Origin: Phallusia mammillata
Lineage: Eukaryota; Chordata; Ascidiacea; Phlebobranchia; Ascidiidae
NCBI GenBank assembly: GCA_003260075.1
Contig: QLIY01000138.1
Span: forward strand, 160,199-224,198
DNA length: 64,000 nt
Direction of reading: 5' to 3'
In this document: piece after piece, positions 10,801 to 23,600 of the stretch
How the letters are laid out: the number at the start of each line of letters is the position of its first letter
How positions within the stretch are numbered: the stretch's first letter is position 1
The notes under the pieces: model-generated
Told to the model about the DNA's origin: nothing
The model's input: the letters and a program-made list of their open reading frames with translations, nothing else
The model's database searches: none
Program-made: the position numbers and the translations under genes

Positions 10801-13045
10801 CTGGTGATGCAAACCCAAAACAGCAGGCAAAGACACGCTCTACTTTTAACACCTTGCAGTTGTTAATGCGTTGTTTAGTATTAAGTTTTTCTTTTGCAAT
10901 TCTCTTGTCTTCGTAATGCACATATTTCTACAATTTTGTTGGTAAGCATGCAGCGGACTCATTGGTTTGTATAATTGCACTATCCGATTATAACCAAGGT
11001 AATATGAACATCCACCCAAACCTTATTTTTAAACAACAAGCGACCGAATTAAGCCCCCAAAGCGGCAAAATTGCCGAGTTTAAAGTTAAACCCGAATCAA
11101 GCCCGCTTTATTGGAATTTAAACCGGAACTTTGCCCAAATCCGAAAGGACCGAATGAATCACAACTCAGGAGTATACAAACTCCACAAAAAGGCATGAAA
11201 AATAAACGCTGAGTTAACAACCACCAAATCATGTTGCAGTTTAATACTTCGCTAATCTTATTTTCAGTTCAAATGCTGCGGTTTGGTGACCGGATGTGGA
11301 GACTGGGCGAACGGAAACACGACCGGATGTGGATGTACGGAGGATCCCACCATTGTCAATTCAACTTGTGGCGCCATCCCATCCACATGCTCTGCTGCCG
11401 ATGGAGCTACCGCTATATACAACATTGTAAGTCTGTTTGCCATTGCAACCGGTTGTTGCACGTGATGAAAAGTGTGGAATGTGATGAAATTGAGAAGTCT
11501 TATACAACAAATCGTGAAGTAAAACTATACAGTCAACTATACAGTCAACTTGTTTTGCGCATGTTACTAGAAAAAGGCCTAAGGGGGGGGGGTGAAGTAA
11601 CAACTCTCAACATGTAACAACATGTTTAGAATAAATGCTATATCTATCCAATAACTATACAGTCAACTTGTTTTGCGCATGTTACTAGAAAAAGGCCTAA
11701 AACTAAAACATAACACACATGTACACTGATGTTAATATTAGTAACTGCTGAAACGTCTATATTAGAAAGTAACTACGACACTTAGTTTTTGATCCACATA
11801 AATATACGAAAGCTTTGCAACACAAACAAATCTCTAGTTCTACCTTGTATTTTGCACGTACAAATACAAATGCCTAAACACAACATTGGTACCAAATGAA
11901 CATGAGAAACCGATGATGCCTGTGTGGCAAAATATATGTTTCCACGTTATTGACGTTGTCTAGGTTTTTTTGTAAGCGGGTTTTGTGTTCGATTTTAAAA
12001 ATCTAAGTTCGAATTTATACTGCTTAATTTAGTTACAGTTCATATTATAAAATAAACAACATGTGTATCACTTCACATCATAAATTATAGCACGCCCGAT
12101 CTATTATGAAAGTGTTGTATATCTTAGAAGCGACTGTTATTTAATTTATCATGTTTCTGTATAAGATATTGAGTTTATAGAATGATTTAAACTTAAACGT
12201 GTTTTCGTGAATTACATTTTTTCTTGCTTTACCAAAAAGTTTTAAAATGAAAGTTTTTAAAATATTCCTTGCAACCAAACAATATTTATGTTTTCTTGTT
12301 TTTCAACAGGATTGCTATGATGCATTGATCAAGTTCATCAACGATAACATCGTTATCATCGGTGGAGTGGCTCTTGGTATCGCCTTAGCTGAGGTAAGAT
12401 GAACCTATGTCACAAACATTTTTAACTGCAGTTGGCTTTAACGGGGTTCGAACCCAGGACACTCTCGAATACGAATTTAATTGTGTCGAACAAAGTGCCT
12501 GAAACATCTGGGTAAATTTAATGTTTTCAGGTTATTACTTTAGGATATTGGTCAGTGCTGTTGGGGAACTTTGACTAATCTGTGATTCGAACATTATAGC
12601 TTCACTTTGCAAATGTACCAATTTCGTAAAAAATAAAAAAAATAGTAATATGGGTAATCATATACCATTTGAAAAGCTCAAAATAGTATAGGTTCCGAAA
12701 ATTTTGAATTTTATTACATGTGGCATTTGCACCAACCATATGTATATAACAAGTATAAATAATTTCTGCTGTAGCTGGCTTATTGGACCATATAGTAAAA
12801 TATTTATTTTATGTAAAGTAGACTACGTTATAGTGCTGATTTACGTACTATATAAATACAAAAAACATCAAAAAATGTAGCACAAAGATTTGTCGTTTTG
12901 TAAGTTACAAACAAAGAGGGAATAAAAGTTTCAAACCTGTGCTAGTCGCGTTTTCTAACCTTCAAACATCTTTTCACAGATCTTTGGAATGATCTTTGCA
13001 ATTGTGATGTGCAGAAACCCGTCGAAAGGTTACGAGACATATTAA
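7464..13045 (+). CDS. Tetraspanin, complete, eight exons (about 246 aa)
   Basis: Exons: 7464-7523, 7834-7933, 8181-8278, 8697-8771, 10585-10683, 11268-11426, 12310-12393, 12980-13045. All phases agree, and all junctions except the exon 2 acceptor are visible GT-AG. The start MGCCTDIIKYLLFLFN is typical of tetraspanins. TM1 is about residues 10-32; TM2 (54-75) ends in FCGCCGAIKENKC, the conserved cytoplasmic loop; TM3 is about 86-106; TM4 about 205-235, with a short tail ending in GYETY. The large extracellular loop has the CCG signature (147-149), eight cysteines (147, 148, 154, 165, 167, 178, 185, 199) and N-glycosylation sequons at 121, 161 and 175. Tetraspanins organise membrane microdomains with integrins and other partners. 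Exon 2 starts at the edge of a poly-G run that has replaced its acceptor. The family call is very secure; the orthologue (CD9/CD63/other) is undetermined. Confidence 0.93.
7746..7834 (+). other. 89-base poly-G run hiding the tetraspanin exon 2 acceptor
   Basis: An uninterrupted run of G ends exactly where tetraspanin exon 2 must begin (GTT GCA GGG, VAG). The obligatory AG acceptor and polypyrimidine tract are absent, so real sequence has been replaced. I read this as gap filler or a sequencing artefact; the apparent polyglycine/polyproline open frames across it are spurious. Confidence 0.8.
8861..9404. mobile_element. Non-autonomous hAT-type element (544 bp) with 8-bp target duplication
   Basis: The left end CAGGGGTGGCCAAACTGCGG and the right end CTGGTCTGGCCACCCCTG are imperfect inverted repeats. 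The element is flanked by identical 8-bp copies of GTCTATAC (8853-8860 and 9405-9412). It sits in tetraspanin intron 4 and has no transposase frame. The 8-bp duplication and CAGGGG...CCCCTG ends indicate the hAT superfamily. Confidence 0.85.
9994..10314. mobile_element. Probable decayed hAT-like element in tetraspanin intron 4
   Basis: The left edge reads CAGTTGTTCTCAACTGGTGG and the right edge GAGTTGAGAACCGCATCTG. They share TTCTCAACT / AGTTGAGAA in inverted orientation and repeated GGTGG(T/C)CCATG motifs just inside. The flanking octamers (CCATAATC, GTGCCTCC) do not match, so the limits are approximate and the element is old or rearranged. Confidence 0.35.
11035..11155 (+). repeat. Interspersed repeat, family A, related fragment
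   Basis: It contains CCCGAATCAAGCCCG, shared with about 1560, in a stretch of recurring AACCCGAA/AAGCCC-type motifs. It lies in tetraspanin intron 5. Only this module is shared, so the relation to the other copies is partial. Confidence 0.35.
11532..11701. repeat. Direct duplication flanking a 10-base poly-G run
   Basis: The roughly 48-base stretch ending in CTAGAAAAAGGCCTAA at 11582 recurs, ending at 11700. A run of ten G (11583-11592) follows directly after the first copy. This is the same duplication-plus-poly-G pattern seen in the DRG1 region and suggests an assembly join inside tetraspanin intron 6. Confidence 0.6.
12430..12505 (-). repeat. tRNA-like T-arm / possible SINE remnant
   Basis: GGGGTTCGAACCC followed by a CTCTCGAATACGAATT motif resembles the 3' half of a tRNA-derived repeat read on the minus strand. 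A related pattern with weaker matches occurs near 43205-43265 and 145-185. No cloverleaf could be completed. Confidence 0.25.
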
Positions 13046-13483
13046 TACACAATGACGTCATTGAAGTGTATGACATCATCGATGGATCGACTACATCTTT
13101 TCACAACTTTCTGTGGAGAAATATTGACCTTGGACTTTTGTTTTGTTAGACCTTTGCCTTATAGTTACAGTAGCATCAGCTGTTTGTATCACATTTGTCT
13201 CGCAGTAAATGTCAGTTGCAAAGATTTTCCCTTTGTCGAGTTTATGACGCCATTAAGTGATATCGTAATTCATGCGGCTCTCTACTCCCTCTTGTGTTTT
13301 ATGATTTGCGATCTCGCTTTAAGTTTTGCACATAGTTTTTCTGCAGTAGTAGGGTTTATAGCTAATAGCATATTACATTTTATTCGCTTTAAATCCTATT
13401 TTCAAAAAATACTTCTTGAATGTTGAGAATTAAAACATACACCAGAAACGGAAAAAATTTGACAACGCAAGAAACTATTTACC

Positions 13484-13489
13484 AATAAA
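13484..13489 (+). terminator. Polyadenylation signal AATAAA for the tetraspanin
   Basis: AATAAA lies 439 bases after the tetraspanin stop codon, followed within about 30 bases by a T-rich stretch (TTTTATCTTGTCTGTTG) that could be the downstream element. A further AATAAA-like site lies near 13698. Confidence 0.5.
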
Positions 13490-13807
13490 CATACATTTAA
13501 AGTTTTATCTTGTCTGTTGTTTTACTTTCGAAGTACTGGTCGTTTTTAAAAGAGTCAAAATATATTTGTTACTGTTATTACATGTTACTATGAGTTGAAT
13601 TCATTTATGACAGTTTCAATTCAATCAACATTTACTTCGTAGCATTTGTATTATTCTGAATTGTACAAAAAATGTTTAATTGCAGCAAAAAGTAGTGAAT
13701 AAAAAATGACCAAAAAGAGTGATTGCAATAATGTTGCCAAATCACACGAATCAAGAACCAATTTTGGGAACAAATACTTGAATAGGTAAAATAAGGTTTC
13801 ACAAAAA

Positions 13808-15845
13808 AACGTTTAAACCGGGAATCGAAACTATAGGGATTTTTCGAATATCAGAAAACCGGTTAAAACCAGTTTGAAACTGGAATATTCCGGCGAAAAG
13901 CCACACAAAACCGGATTTTTCTTCGATTTTTTGACCCCCAAAAATCGAAAAAACGGAAAGGCTATAGCCTTAGGGTTTTTTCAAAAATCGGGTCAAAATT
14001 TTCGATTTTCAAAACCGGTTTAAACCGGTTTGGAGGTTCGGTAGGAGGCAGAAACCGGTCAAAACCAGTTTGAAACTGGAATATTCCGGCGAAAACCCAC
14101 CGAAAACCGGATTTTTCTTCGATTTTTTGACCCCCAAAAATCGAAAAAACGGAAAGGCTATAGCCTTAGGGTTTTTTCAAAAATCGGGTCAAAATTTTCG
14201 ATTTTCAAAACCGGTTTAAACCGGTTTGGAGGTTCGGTAGGAGGCAGAAACCGGTCAAAACCAGTTTGAAACTGGAATATTCCGGCGAAAACCCACCGAA
14301 AACCGGATTTTTCTTCGATTTTTTGACCCCCAAAAATCGAAAAAACGGAAAGGCTATAGCCTTAGGGTTTTTTCAAAAATCGGGTCAAAATTTTCGATTT
14401 TCAAAACCGGTTTAAACCGGTTTGGAGGTTCGGTAGGAGGCAGAAACCGGTCAAAACCAGTTTGAAACTGGAATATTCCGGCGAAAACCCACCGAAAACC
14501 GGATTTTTCTTCGATTTTTTGACCCCCAAAAATCGAAAAAACGGAAAGGCTATAGCCTTAGGGTTTTTTCAAAAATCGGGTCAAAATTTTCGATTTTCAA
14601 AACCGGTTTAAACCGGTTTGGAGGTTCGGTAGGAGGCAGAAACCGGTCAAAACCAGTTTGAAACTGGAATATTCCGGCGAAAACCCACCGAAAACCGGAT
14701 TTTTCTTCGATTTTTTGACCCCCAAAAATCGAAAAAACGGAAAGGCTATAGCCTTAGGGTTTTTTCAAAAATCGGGTCAAAATTTTCGATTTTCAAAACC
14801 GGTTTAAACCGGTTTGGAGGTTCGGTAGGAGGCAGAAACCGGTCAAAACCAGTTTGAAACTGGAATATTCCGGCGAAAACCCACCGAAAACCGGATTTTT
14901 CTTCGATTTTTTGACCCCCGAAAATCGAAAAAACGGAAAGGCTATAGCCTTAGGGTTTTTTCAAAAATCGGGTCAAAATTTTGTCTCTCCGATTCCGGTT
15001 TAAACCGGTTTGGAGGTTCGGTAGGAGGCAGAAACCGGTCAAAACCAGTTTGAAACTGGAATATTCCGGCGAAAACCCACCGAAAACCGGATTTTTCTTC
15101 GATTTTTTGACCCCCGAAAATCGAAAAAACGGAAAGGCTATAGCCTTAGGGTTTTTTCAAAAATCGGGTCAAAATTTTGTCTCTCCGATTCCGGTTTAAA
15201 CCGGTTTGGAGGTTCGGTAGGAGGCAGAAACCGGTCTAAACCAGTTTGAAACTGGAATATTCCGGTGAAAACCCACCGAAAACCGGATTTTTCTTCAATT
15301 TTTTGACCCCCGAAAATCGAAAAAACGGAAAGGCTATAGCCTTAGGGTTTTTTCAAAAATCGGGTCAAAATTTTGTCTCTCCGATTCCGGTTTAAACCGG
15401 TTTGGAGGTTCGGTAGGAGGCAGAAACCGGTCAAAACCAGTTTGAAACTGGAATATTCCGGTGAAAACCCACCGAAAACCGGATTTTTCTTCAATTTTTT
15501 GACCCCCGAAAATCGAAAAAACGGAAAGGCTATAGCCTTAGGGTTTTTTCAAAAATCGGGTCAAAATTTTGTCTCTCCGATTCCGGTTTAAACCGGTTTG
15601 GAGGTTCGGTAGGAGGCAGAAACCGGTTAAAACCAGTTTGAAACTGGAATATTCCGGCGAAAAGCCACCCAAAACCGGATTTTTCTTCGATTTTTTGACC
15701 CTCAAAAATCGAAAAAACGGAAAGGCTACAGCCTTAGGGTTTTTTCGAAAATCGGGTCGAAGTTTCAGAACCGGTTAAAACCAATTTGACACTAGAATAT
15801 TCCGGCGAAAACTACCCAAACCAATTTTTTCGTCTACGTCTAAGG
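13808..15845. repeat. 196-bp tandem satellite, about ten copies
   Basis: CCGGTTTAAACCGG recurs at 14015, 14211, 14407, 14603, 14799, 14995, 15191, 15387 and 15583, exactly 196 bases apart, with diverged partial units at both ends. Each unit carries several dyads: CCGGTTTAAACCGG, CCAGTTTGAAACTGG, GGCTATAGCC, and a 10-bp inverted pair TTCGATTTTT/AAAAATCGAA around an 8-base loop. Two subfamilies occur: earlier units have TTCGATTTTCAAAA before the palindrome, later ones TTGTCTCTCCGATT. Open frames of about 70 codons appear only because the array repeats and are not genes (196 is not a multiple of three). Confidence 0.93.
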
Positions 15846-16346
15846 CAGTGGTTCCCAACCTTTTTGTAGTCACGGACCCCTTTTATAAATTTTGTAGGTC
15901 CGCGGACCCCCAAAGTAATTTAGCCGTGATATTCGTTTCCTACATTGTACGTTATTATACTTTCCCTTTAAGGGGCAGAACTTCAATCAACCTTCACAGT
16001 CCTTAAATCTCAATAAAGTTCTGTCAATGCGTTCTGTCAAACCAGCCAATGCAACAAAGAAATAAGTTTTCTGGTGCACATTACTTGAAACAAGGCACTA
16101 TAAAGTCTATTGTTCATGTGTGCTGTGATGTAACAATGGAGGTAACAATCACACAAAAAGCAAGTTTTCTTGATCCAAAGGTTTGATAAACAGTTAGCAC
16201 TGGCACGCAGGATTGTAAAGACGGTTTGGGAACTTAAAAATATTGTACTGTTGGTAATGCTACTACAAATGTTTGCCTCCACGGACCCCCTGAAACCATC
16301 TCACGGACCCCTTGGGGGTCCGCGAACCCCAGGTTGGGAACCACTG
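15846..16346. mobile_element. hAT-type MITE (501 bp) with 8-bp target duplication
   Basis: It begins CAGTGGTTCCCAACCTTTTT and ends AGGTTGGGAACCACTG, nearly perfect inverted termini, with further inverted CGGACCCC/GGGGTCCG blocks just inside. Identical 8-bp direct repeats GTCTAAGG flank it at 15838-15845 and 16347-16354. No transposase is encoded. It lies at the right edge of the 196-bp satellite. Confidence 0.92.
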
Positions 16347-17652
16347 GTCTAAGGATAATAGTTTTAGCTAGTGCAGTGTGTAATTGATTTTTCTCAGATT
16401 GTTGCGGATTGGAACTGCTTTTTGTCCAAACTACTTTATTTTTTGTCATCCCTGCAGTCAGCAAGTTTGATTTCGACTGTAAATTTTTGTCGTTAGAATA
16501 TTGATCTACAGTACTACTATTTCTTTTTGCGATCTTTCTCTAATCTTCTTTGCATCACCGCTGTATGTTTTATTGTTATCGCGTTTTCGGCAGAAATTTT
16601 GTTGGAAACAGGTTGTTTTGTAATAATTTTTTATTCCAATCAACACTTTTACTGCGTAAATAAATGTAGAAAAACGTACAATAAGAAAGATCGGCGACAA
16701 CAACCACAATAAAGTGGACACACGCATTTCCAACAATAACAATAACAGCAACAGTACGCATTCAGTCTTCTCTATATAAAAGGATACTGCACAAATGTCG
16801 GGAAATCACTGCGTGCGTCATTACAGAATGCGCAGGAACAAACACTGAGGGCGGCAAAACAACTATGACGTCACATTGCTCGTGGTTGTTCCGCAAACAA
16901 GGCACTTGAGGGCACAAGATCACTTCAAACTGTCCAAGTTTACCGGTTTGGACCCGAAGAGAGGAAATTTTAAACATGATTTGGAAATCAATATGATTTA
17001 TTAAATTTAAACAAAATTTTTTAATTAAACTGAAAATCCATATTGCATGTGACGTCACGTATATGGCTGTGGAGATACGTCATCAACGCATGGCGTCATT
17101 ACGGTCCAAAGAGCGGAAACGACATAAACATTATGAATGAAGAATGCGGTGATGACGTCACATATGGCGACAGTAGAAAAGAGAGATGTGATAAAAAATC
17201 GCGGCATGAAGTGTCAAATATGTTTGGTCCGGAAAAATTTGTAATTATTTCACTTCTACGTTCCGCCAGAGAGCGCTGCAGCGTCACGGTGATTTTCTCC
17301 TAAGTCGACCGCGCCAACATTACCCGCGGTTTGCTAATATCAATAACACCCCAGGCTACATATTACGAACGGCCGTGGGCATGACCTTCACACTGTTATG
17401 CCACTGGGGGTCAATTTGTGTGGGAGGGCAACAACAGCGCCTCTATTATTCAACATTTCACGCTTTGGCCAAAAATTGCATACAGTGTGGTAGAAACTAG
17501 AAAGGTCCTTCTATCGCTTTCACAACTTTATATTCGGCACAATTTTGCTTTCGCGTTCGGAATGGGTCACGTGATTTAGGTCTCGACTTGTGATTGGTTG
17601 GCACCAAAACGCGGTAAAAAAGGCAGTTCAGAAACCAATTGTCGTTTCGTTT
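16347..17652. other. Intergenic region between satellite/MITE and ETS gene 3' end
   Basis: No convincing coding exon. It contains a strong TATA-like TATATAAAAG (16773-16782, + strand) and three perfect TGACGTCA palindromes at 16866, 17050 and 17153. A minus-strand AATAAA (plus TTTATT at 16997-17002) is the nearest full signal I see downstream of the ETS gene, about 650 bases past its stop. Whether a plus-strand transcript starts at the TATA box is unknown. Confidence 0.4.
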
Positions 17653-20600
17653 CTAATTGGTCACGGCCAAGCGAATTTGCTTAGCCAGAAGAACGTTGGC
17701 ACTTGGCAGCGCCGATGCGCATTCTGACGTAGGCGATGACGTCACGATCCATGACGTAACGGGGGCCTTTCGCGTCTGGCTGCTGCTAAGGATAGGCAAG
17801 GATTTGACGGTTGTGACTTTAGGTCGGGCGACCTCGGTAACTTTGGATTCGCTCGACGGGGATTTGAAGCGCTCGTGGTCGGCGGATTTCGAATCGGTTT
17901 TTGGCGTTGCTGCAATAGAAGGCTGCTTGCGCCCGACTGCACTCTGGATGGTTAAGCCAGTGGATTCGCAAAGATCTGTAAATAACAGAAATTTTATAAA
18001 TCTGCTTGTCACAAGAATCAAAATGAAAATAAAATACGTTGTTTGGGATCATCTTTTATCTATGCGAGTAATTTATTTTCGAATACAACACAATAGCCAA
18101 CACTATGACAATACTGTTGTCTAACAAAAATGCATTAATTTGATTTGGTTGAATATGTTGGTATACCGTAGCAAAGATGCCTTACTTCAACGAATTTTTT
18201 TAACTTAATTTGCATCAACGTACCATATAATAAATCAAGAATTGTTTAAGCATTTTACAAACACTAACCAAATCCGCTTTTAATGTAGTTAATTTAAAAT
18301 CGATTTTACTTTATAATTTATCATGGACGGAACGAACAATACGGTTGCAACGAAAAAATCATCAGCACCGAAAATAGACTAAAGTACTGACTCTGTTTTA
18401 GCATCAGTAGAAACAATAAACGACAAACTCATCTATCTTACGTTCAACGATCGTTGTTCTTTCTCCCTCCTCACTTGACGTCACTACATCCGGGACTTTC
18501 CAGCCGTGTGCGTTGGGACCGAATTTGTAAACCAGTCTTCTACCGTCGACTCGTTCTAGAATGCCGCGATTGTAGTAATACCTGTTGCGAAACAATAGAC
18601 CGTCAATTGATTGTTGTAAGACAATGGATTTCGTTTGATCACGTTTTGACGCTCGATTGTTTGTAATAAATAACGATTGTTAGCCAATAAAAAGTTGCAC
18701 ATTGATATAAAAGCTTATTCAACACTTTGTAAAGCAAAACAAGGAATTATTATCCGAAACCGGGATGAAAACACCATTTTCAGTTCAAAAGGCGAGTCGT
18801 AAAAAAATGATTCTGTTTTGAAAATCATGTAAGAAATCGCTAAACTTCAATGCGGATACTTTGTATAGTAATGGTTGGCTACTACTAAAAAAAAAAGACA
18901 ATATTTTTTGTTCATGAAAAAACATGAAGTCATTTGTCCATGAGATAATGAGAAATACACGTTTCGTCTTAACAGCATTATCAGTTCATTATTCAAAATA
19001 GGATGTTATATAGACAGTTTTAACAAACATGCCTAAACTTTGTGGTTAGATGAAATTGCGAATGCGAAACTTATCAAGTATCGTGGACCGGGACTCGCTA
19101 AAGACTTAACACCTAGACTTGCAATTAGTGCCCAAATTTTATTGGGGCAGTCCGAAGTTTACAACTTTACAACAATAGCCGTTCTAACACAACAAACGTT
19201 TAATAATAAATTTTGCAATAATCAATATCTCGCATTTTGTAACGTTTATTTCATCAGTTGCCAACTCTTTGCTTTTAGTCGGTTGTTGACGAACGTTTAA
19301 TGCCGAGTTTTAAAAAAAGTCCGAAAAAAACACAATCCGATGAGGGAAGCGTCACGTATCCGGGGCAATTAATTTTTCGTAAGCTCCATTCCATTGTTTT
19401 CGGGAAAAGAAGTTTCGCGTCGTTGCATGACGCGTTGTCACGGGGCAGTGGCGGTTCAATCCCTCCCCAGCTCCCCCCACCGGGGTCGTGGAATGACTCG
19501 CGACTCTGCGGACGTTCTAGAATAGGTGGTGGGGGGGATGCTAGACTCTAACATGACCTTTGAACTTAGAAGATCGCCTCGTGACAGTGGATCGTGATAG
19601 TTTGTTTGTTTTTTAATTAGAGGTCGCAAAATTTGCATCCAATGTTCAAGGTGAAAAGTTTAAAATGTATAGTTGTAAAAAAATATTCTCCTTATTTCTA
19701 AGAAGTGTACTTGTTTTTGTCTTGAGTCCTTATTTTATGCTTTTTTTCAACAATTATAGATTCTTTATTTTTTTTCTTCAGCGAAATGATTAATATCGAA
19801 AAATTAAGTCAGCAAGATTTTTGTTAATTCCCATTAGCTTACATGTTTGCAACTGCTGGTAAAATATAACAACATACTATCGCTACAAGTCAAATTCAAA
19901 ATTTTAATCGTTGTGAAATTGCGTGTTACTGTTCTTGTTTCCAAGGTATTGTTTACAAAATGTGTTTGTTTTTTGTTCAGTTGTTTTTGAATGCAAATCT
20001 TTTAAACAATTGGTCTCATGACGAAAAACGTGATTGCTTCAGACAATGAACCCTTCCTCCCCCAGCAAAACTAGATTGAAGCCAACAATGAAAGCGCGCG
20101 AAACTGAAACCCTGTGTTGGGGGTGGGGACCGTTTGCCAAGTGAATGAGTTCAAACAAACCAACTTGAGGAAGAAGCGCGAGATGGCGGGATCAGGAAAC
20201 GCAACTTTGCTGCTTATTAATTGTTTGTTTGTTTATTTGTTTGTTCCAGATTGAGCTATTGTTACGCAACAGAACAAACGAAACTTGGATGTGATGCATC
20301 TTTGTTTTTGTTTTTCGAATGTGGGAAACGGGTCGTTTGTTTAACTGATGTTGCCAAATACAAAACGTTCCAGGACTGTTTTCGTCTAGCAGAATCTTCC
20401 TGTTTACGGAAATTAAGAAAACTGGTAGTATATCAATCTTAACGTTTTTGCCTAAAGATCTAATTGACTAGCAACATAGGTTTAAAGCAGGAATTCGTAA
20501 ACTGTTTGGCGATATAGTAAGGCATTATTTCATGAATCTAATTTATCATTTGTTAATCGTCAAAGCAGGATAAAAATAATAAAAATTGGTTTCCACTGGA

Positions 20601-23600
20601 AAACTAACGCTATGAACAACTTTTGACACGCATTTTCAGCCACTTTATTACTTTGCTTTAAAATTAATAAATATTGATCACAAAAAGAAAAAAAAGAATA
20701 ATACTTAGGCAAAAAAATTTAAAAGTTTCAAAAAGTAAAACTTTTATAAGTCCCGTAGAGTTGTTTATTGGCAGAATTTAAACCCATGACCTAGCTGTTA
20801 CGAAATCTGAATTTATCTAAATTCAGACTCGGTAGTTGAGGCTGTCAAATAAGATGAAACCGACCGAACTATGTGTATAGTCACGAACAACTAGTTTGCA
20901 TTCAGAAAGGTTTCTCCGCGTGTGACCGGCAAACGACCTTACTCGCATATTTGCTGAATCAGCAATTTCCAGGAACGCAAGAATTTTTTCTTTAATTTTA
21001 GTTTTAGTTTTTTTCTTGCTGCTGTAAAATTAACGTTTTACGCCTTGTTTCTTTAAGTCAACTAGTTTATAAGCTGCAGGAAATTTCGGTTGAAAATTTC
21101 GGTGAGGCATAGAACGAAAATTTTGTTTTCTATATTTAGACAATTAGTGGAGCGATTATTTTTGCATTGAAACCTAAATTAACTTTGCCGGCAGTGGCGT
21201 AATTTTTGGGGGATTTGTTTCAGTTTTGCTTTACAAAGTGTAATTTATAATAATTTTCATGTTTCTGAGTGTTTGGTAGTATACCTTTATTTTTAAATTA
21301 CGTTTCATTTTTAATGAGAATAAATTTTGAATAAACTCAAGAAACAAAAATAAAAAATACTCATTTTTACCTCATCGCTCTGCTCAGCTTCTCATACGTC
21401 ATTTTGGGATTTCGTTTTTTCTCCCCCCACATGGAGGCCACTACGTCACTCTGCACGAACCTGAACACCCCCAACTGGCGGTCTTCCCACTTTATGAGGG
21501 TGGGGCAGTGGTCCGGATTAAGCAAAATATCGCGGATGAATTCCCACAAGTGAACGGTTTTGCCTGAATAAAAAAGAAAAAAAACGTTCAAAAATGATTT
21601 TATTGTAAGACTTCCGTATCAAGTTGTGCCTGGAGAAGAAGAAAAAAATAGATTTTTTCTTTTTTGCCTGATAAATGCAAAAGAAAATGTAATAAAGAAG
21701 CTTTTCCCTGTATATCAGTTATCAGTTTGGCCAAAATGTTAACACACCTGAAACGATGAAAAAATGCAGCATATATGTTTAGAATTAAGAAGTGTAGGGA
21801 GTCAATTTTGACACAATTTCTGTCATCCGAAAAATATAACACATTGCAGAAAAGATAAAGCAATGCGTATCATAAGCAAAAAGTGTTGAAATCCACATCC
21901 AAAATAGCCAACATGCGTACGTACAACTTTGTCTTACACAACACCCATTCAAGTAACATTTGAATGTGAAATAATATTGGTACAGTCATATACTGCAACT
22001 CATTGGATGATTTAACCGAGTATTTCTGATGCTAATTTAGGATTAAGATGACATTTGTCTGATGTGTCACCAACAATGACAGACAATGACGGGTATGTGA
22101 AAAGTTGACCTATACATGTTAGTTAATACTTGACCATAGTTTTATTACCAAAAAATATGAACTTGCAAATGACAGCAAACTGCGTTTTGCAAAACAACTG
22201 TTGATAACATTTGTAGTGAGTGCAACTTAAAAAAAATGTAAAAATGATTCTATCATTACACACGGACATGAGAAGTACCTCGACCAAAAACCAAGGCTAC
22301 TATGTAAAGAGTAAAGAGCCTTTTTGCATATTCTGATGATAACATCATTGTAAGCTGTTTTGTAAGTATTTTATGTTGGTAAACGTAGGACTGAACATTT
22401 TAGTTAAGTGCAAAAAAGCACAATTATTTTTATTGATGATAACTGCTGTATATCGTATACAGGTTCTGACAGTTTCGCTTTTATGGAATTTATTGTTACT
22501 TTAATGATGTTTCCAAAACACAAACTATAAAATTTTGATGATATAATATGAACCGAAATCGAAAGGGCCGATCATTGCTAAGCGAAAGTCACGCAATCGC
22601 TTTAATTTTCCGTATCTTTACTTTGCGCTGATGGGATGCAGCATAAACGTGACGAATATGTACGCCGCTGAGTAATAGAGTGAATTAAGTTAGTTATAGA
22701 CTGAACACTGAAACGCTTAAATATTTTTCGGTTGCGATGCAGAAACTCGATCATGGGACAGACAAGTTAAATTGGTTGGCGGAAGTTTCATAATAGATCT
22801 AATTTTGACATTGAAAAAGCGTCTCAGTTGTAGTCATTTTTACCCTAATCGTTAACTGCCATCGAATTGAAAAAACTTTTAAGTTTTTCATAATCTGTGA
22901 AATAGTAAGGGCAAGTTGGACTTTGATCGCAGATTTTGTTTTTTTGATGAGGTTCGCTTTTGCAAACAAAATAAAGTACCCATTTTAAACCACAGTAAAT
23001 TTGCCAAAGACATTTTGTCATATATAATCTACACACCTTCAATCGAAACTGTAATTAAAATGAACCAACGTCAGAAAACGCAATAGAAGAAATGATAACT
23101 AGCGCAAAATCCTTTTCTAATACTCCTTGAAGTAACAACAAACAGTTCTTAGATTTTACAGTCGTAAGGTAAAATATTTACCCAAAACTTTCAACCAAAA
23201 CGTCTTTGCAAAGTTTCTCAACTCTTGGCCTCTCTAACCAAACTTCAGGTCACAAACAGGACATTGTTTTGACCAGCGCGTGTCGTTTTTTTGTTACAAG
23301 GTCAATGCAAGGTTAAATTTACCCACCAAGATCAAGACTTTGGGACACTACGTTAGACGGCGAAATGAGTTTTGCAGTATAAACATACTATTCGTTTTGC
23401 TGTGTTAAGCTTCTGCATAAATAATATTTTATTTGTAAAATTTTAGAAACATTTTTGACATAACATGGCTTTGATTTATAGGTGAAAGAGTTTAGTGCGT
23501 ATGGTTCACACAGGTGGAAAACTACTATTAAAATTTAACAAACCTTGCAATCTGAGTAAAAAGAAATCAATGACTTAAGGTCATTTGGTAGGAAATGGGT

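Noticed and set aside
12441..12453. tRNA gene suggested by GGGGTTCGAACCC
   Set aside because: Only the T-arm is recognisable; no A box or acceptor stem could be matched.
14981..15778. Repeated open frames of about 70 codons in the satellite
   Set aside because: They are the same non-coding 196-bp unit read in shifting frames (196 is not divisible by three) and have no domain or splice context.
13808..15845. CRISPR-like array
   Set aside because: The whole 196-bp unit is conserved with no variable spacers, and the genome is eukaryotic.
17657..18124. 155-codon plus-strand frame
   Set aside because: Antisense to the last ETS exon, whose phase, acceptor and donor fit the minus-strand gene.
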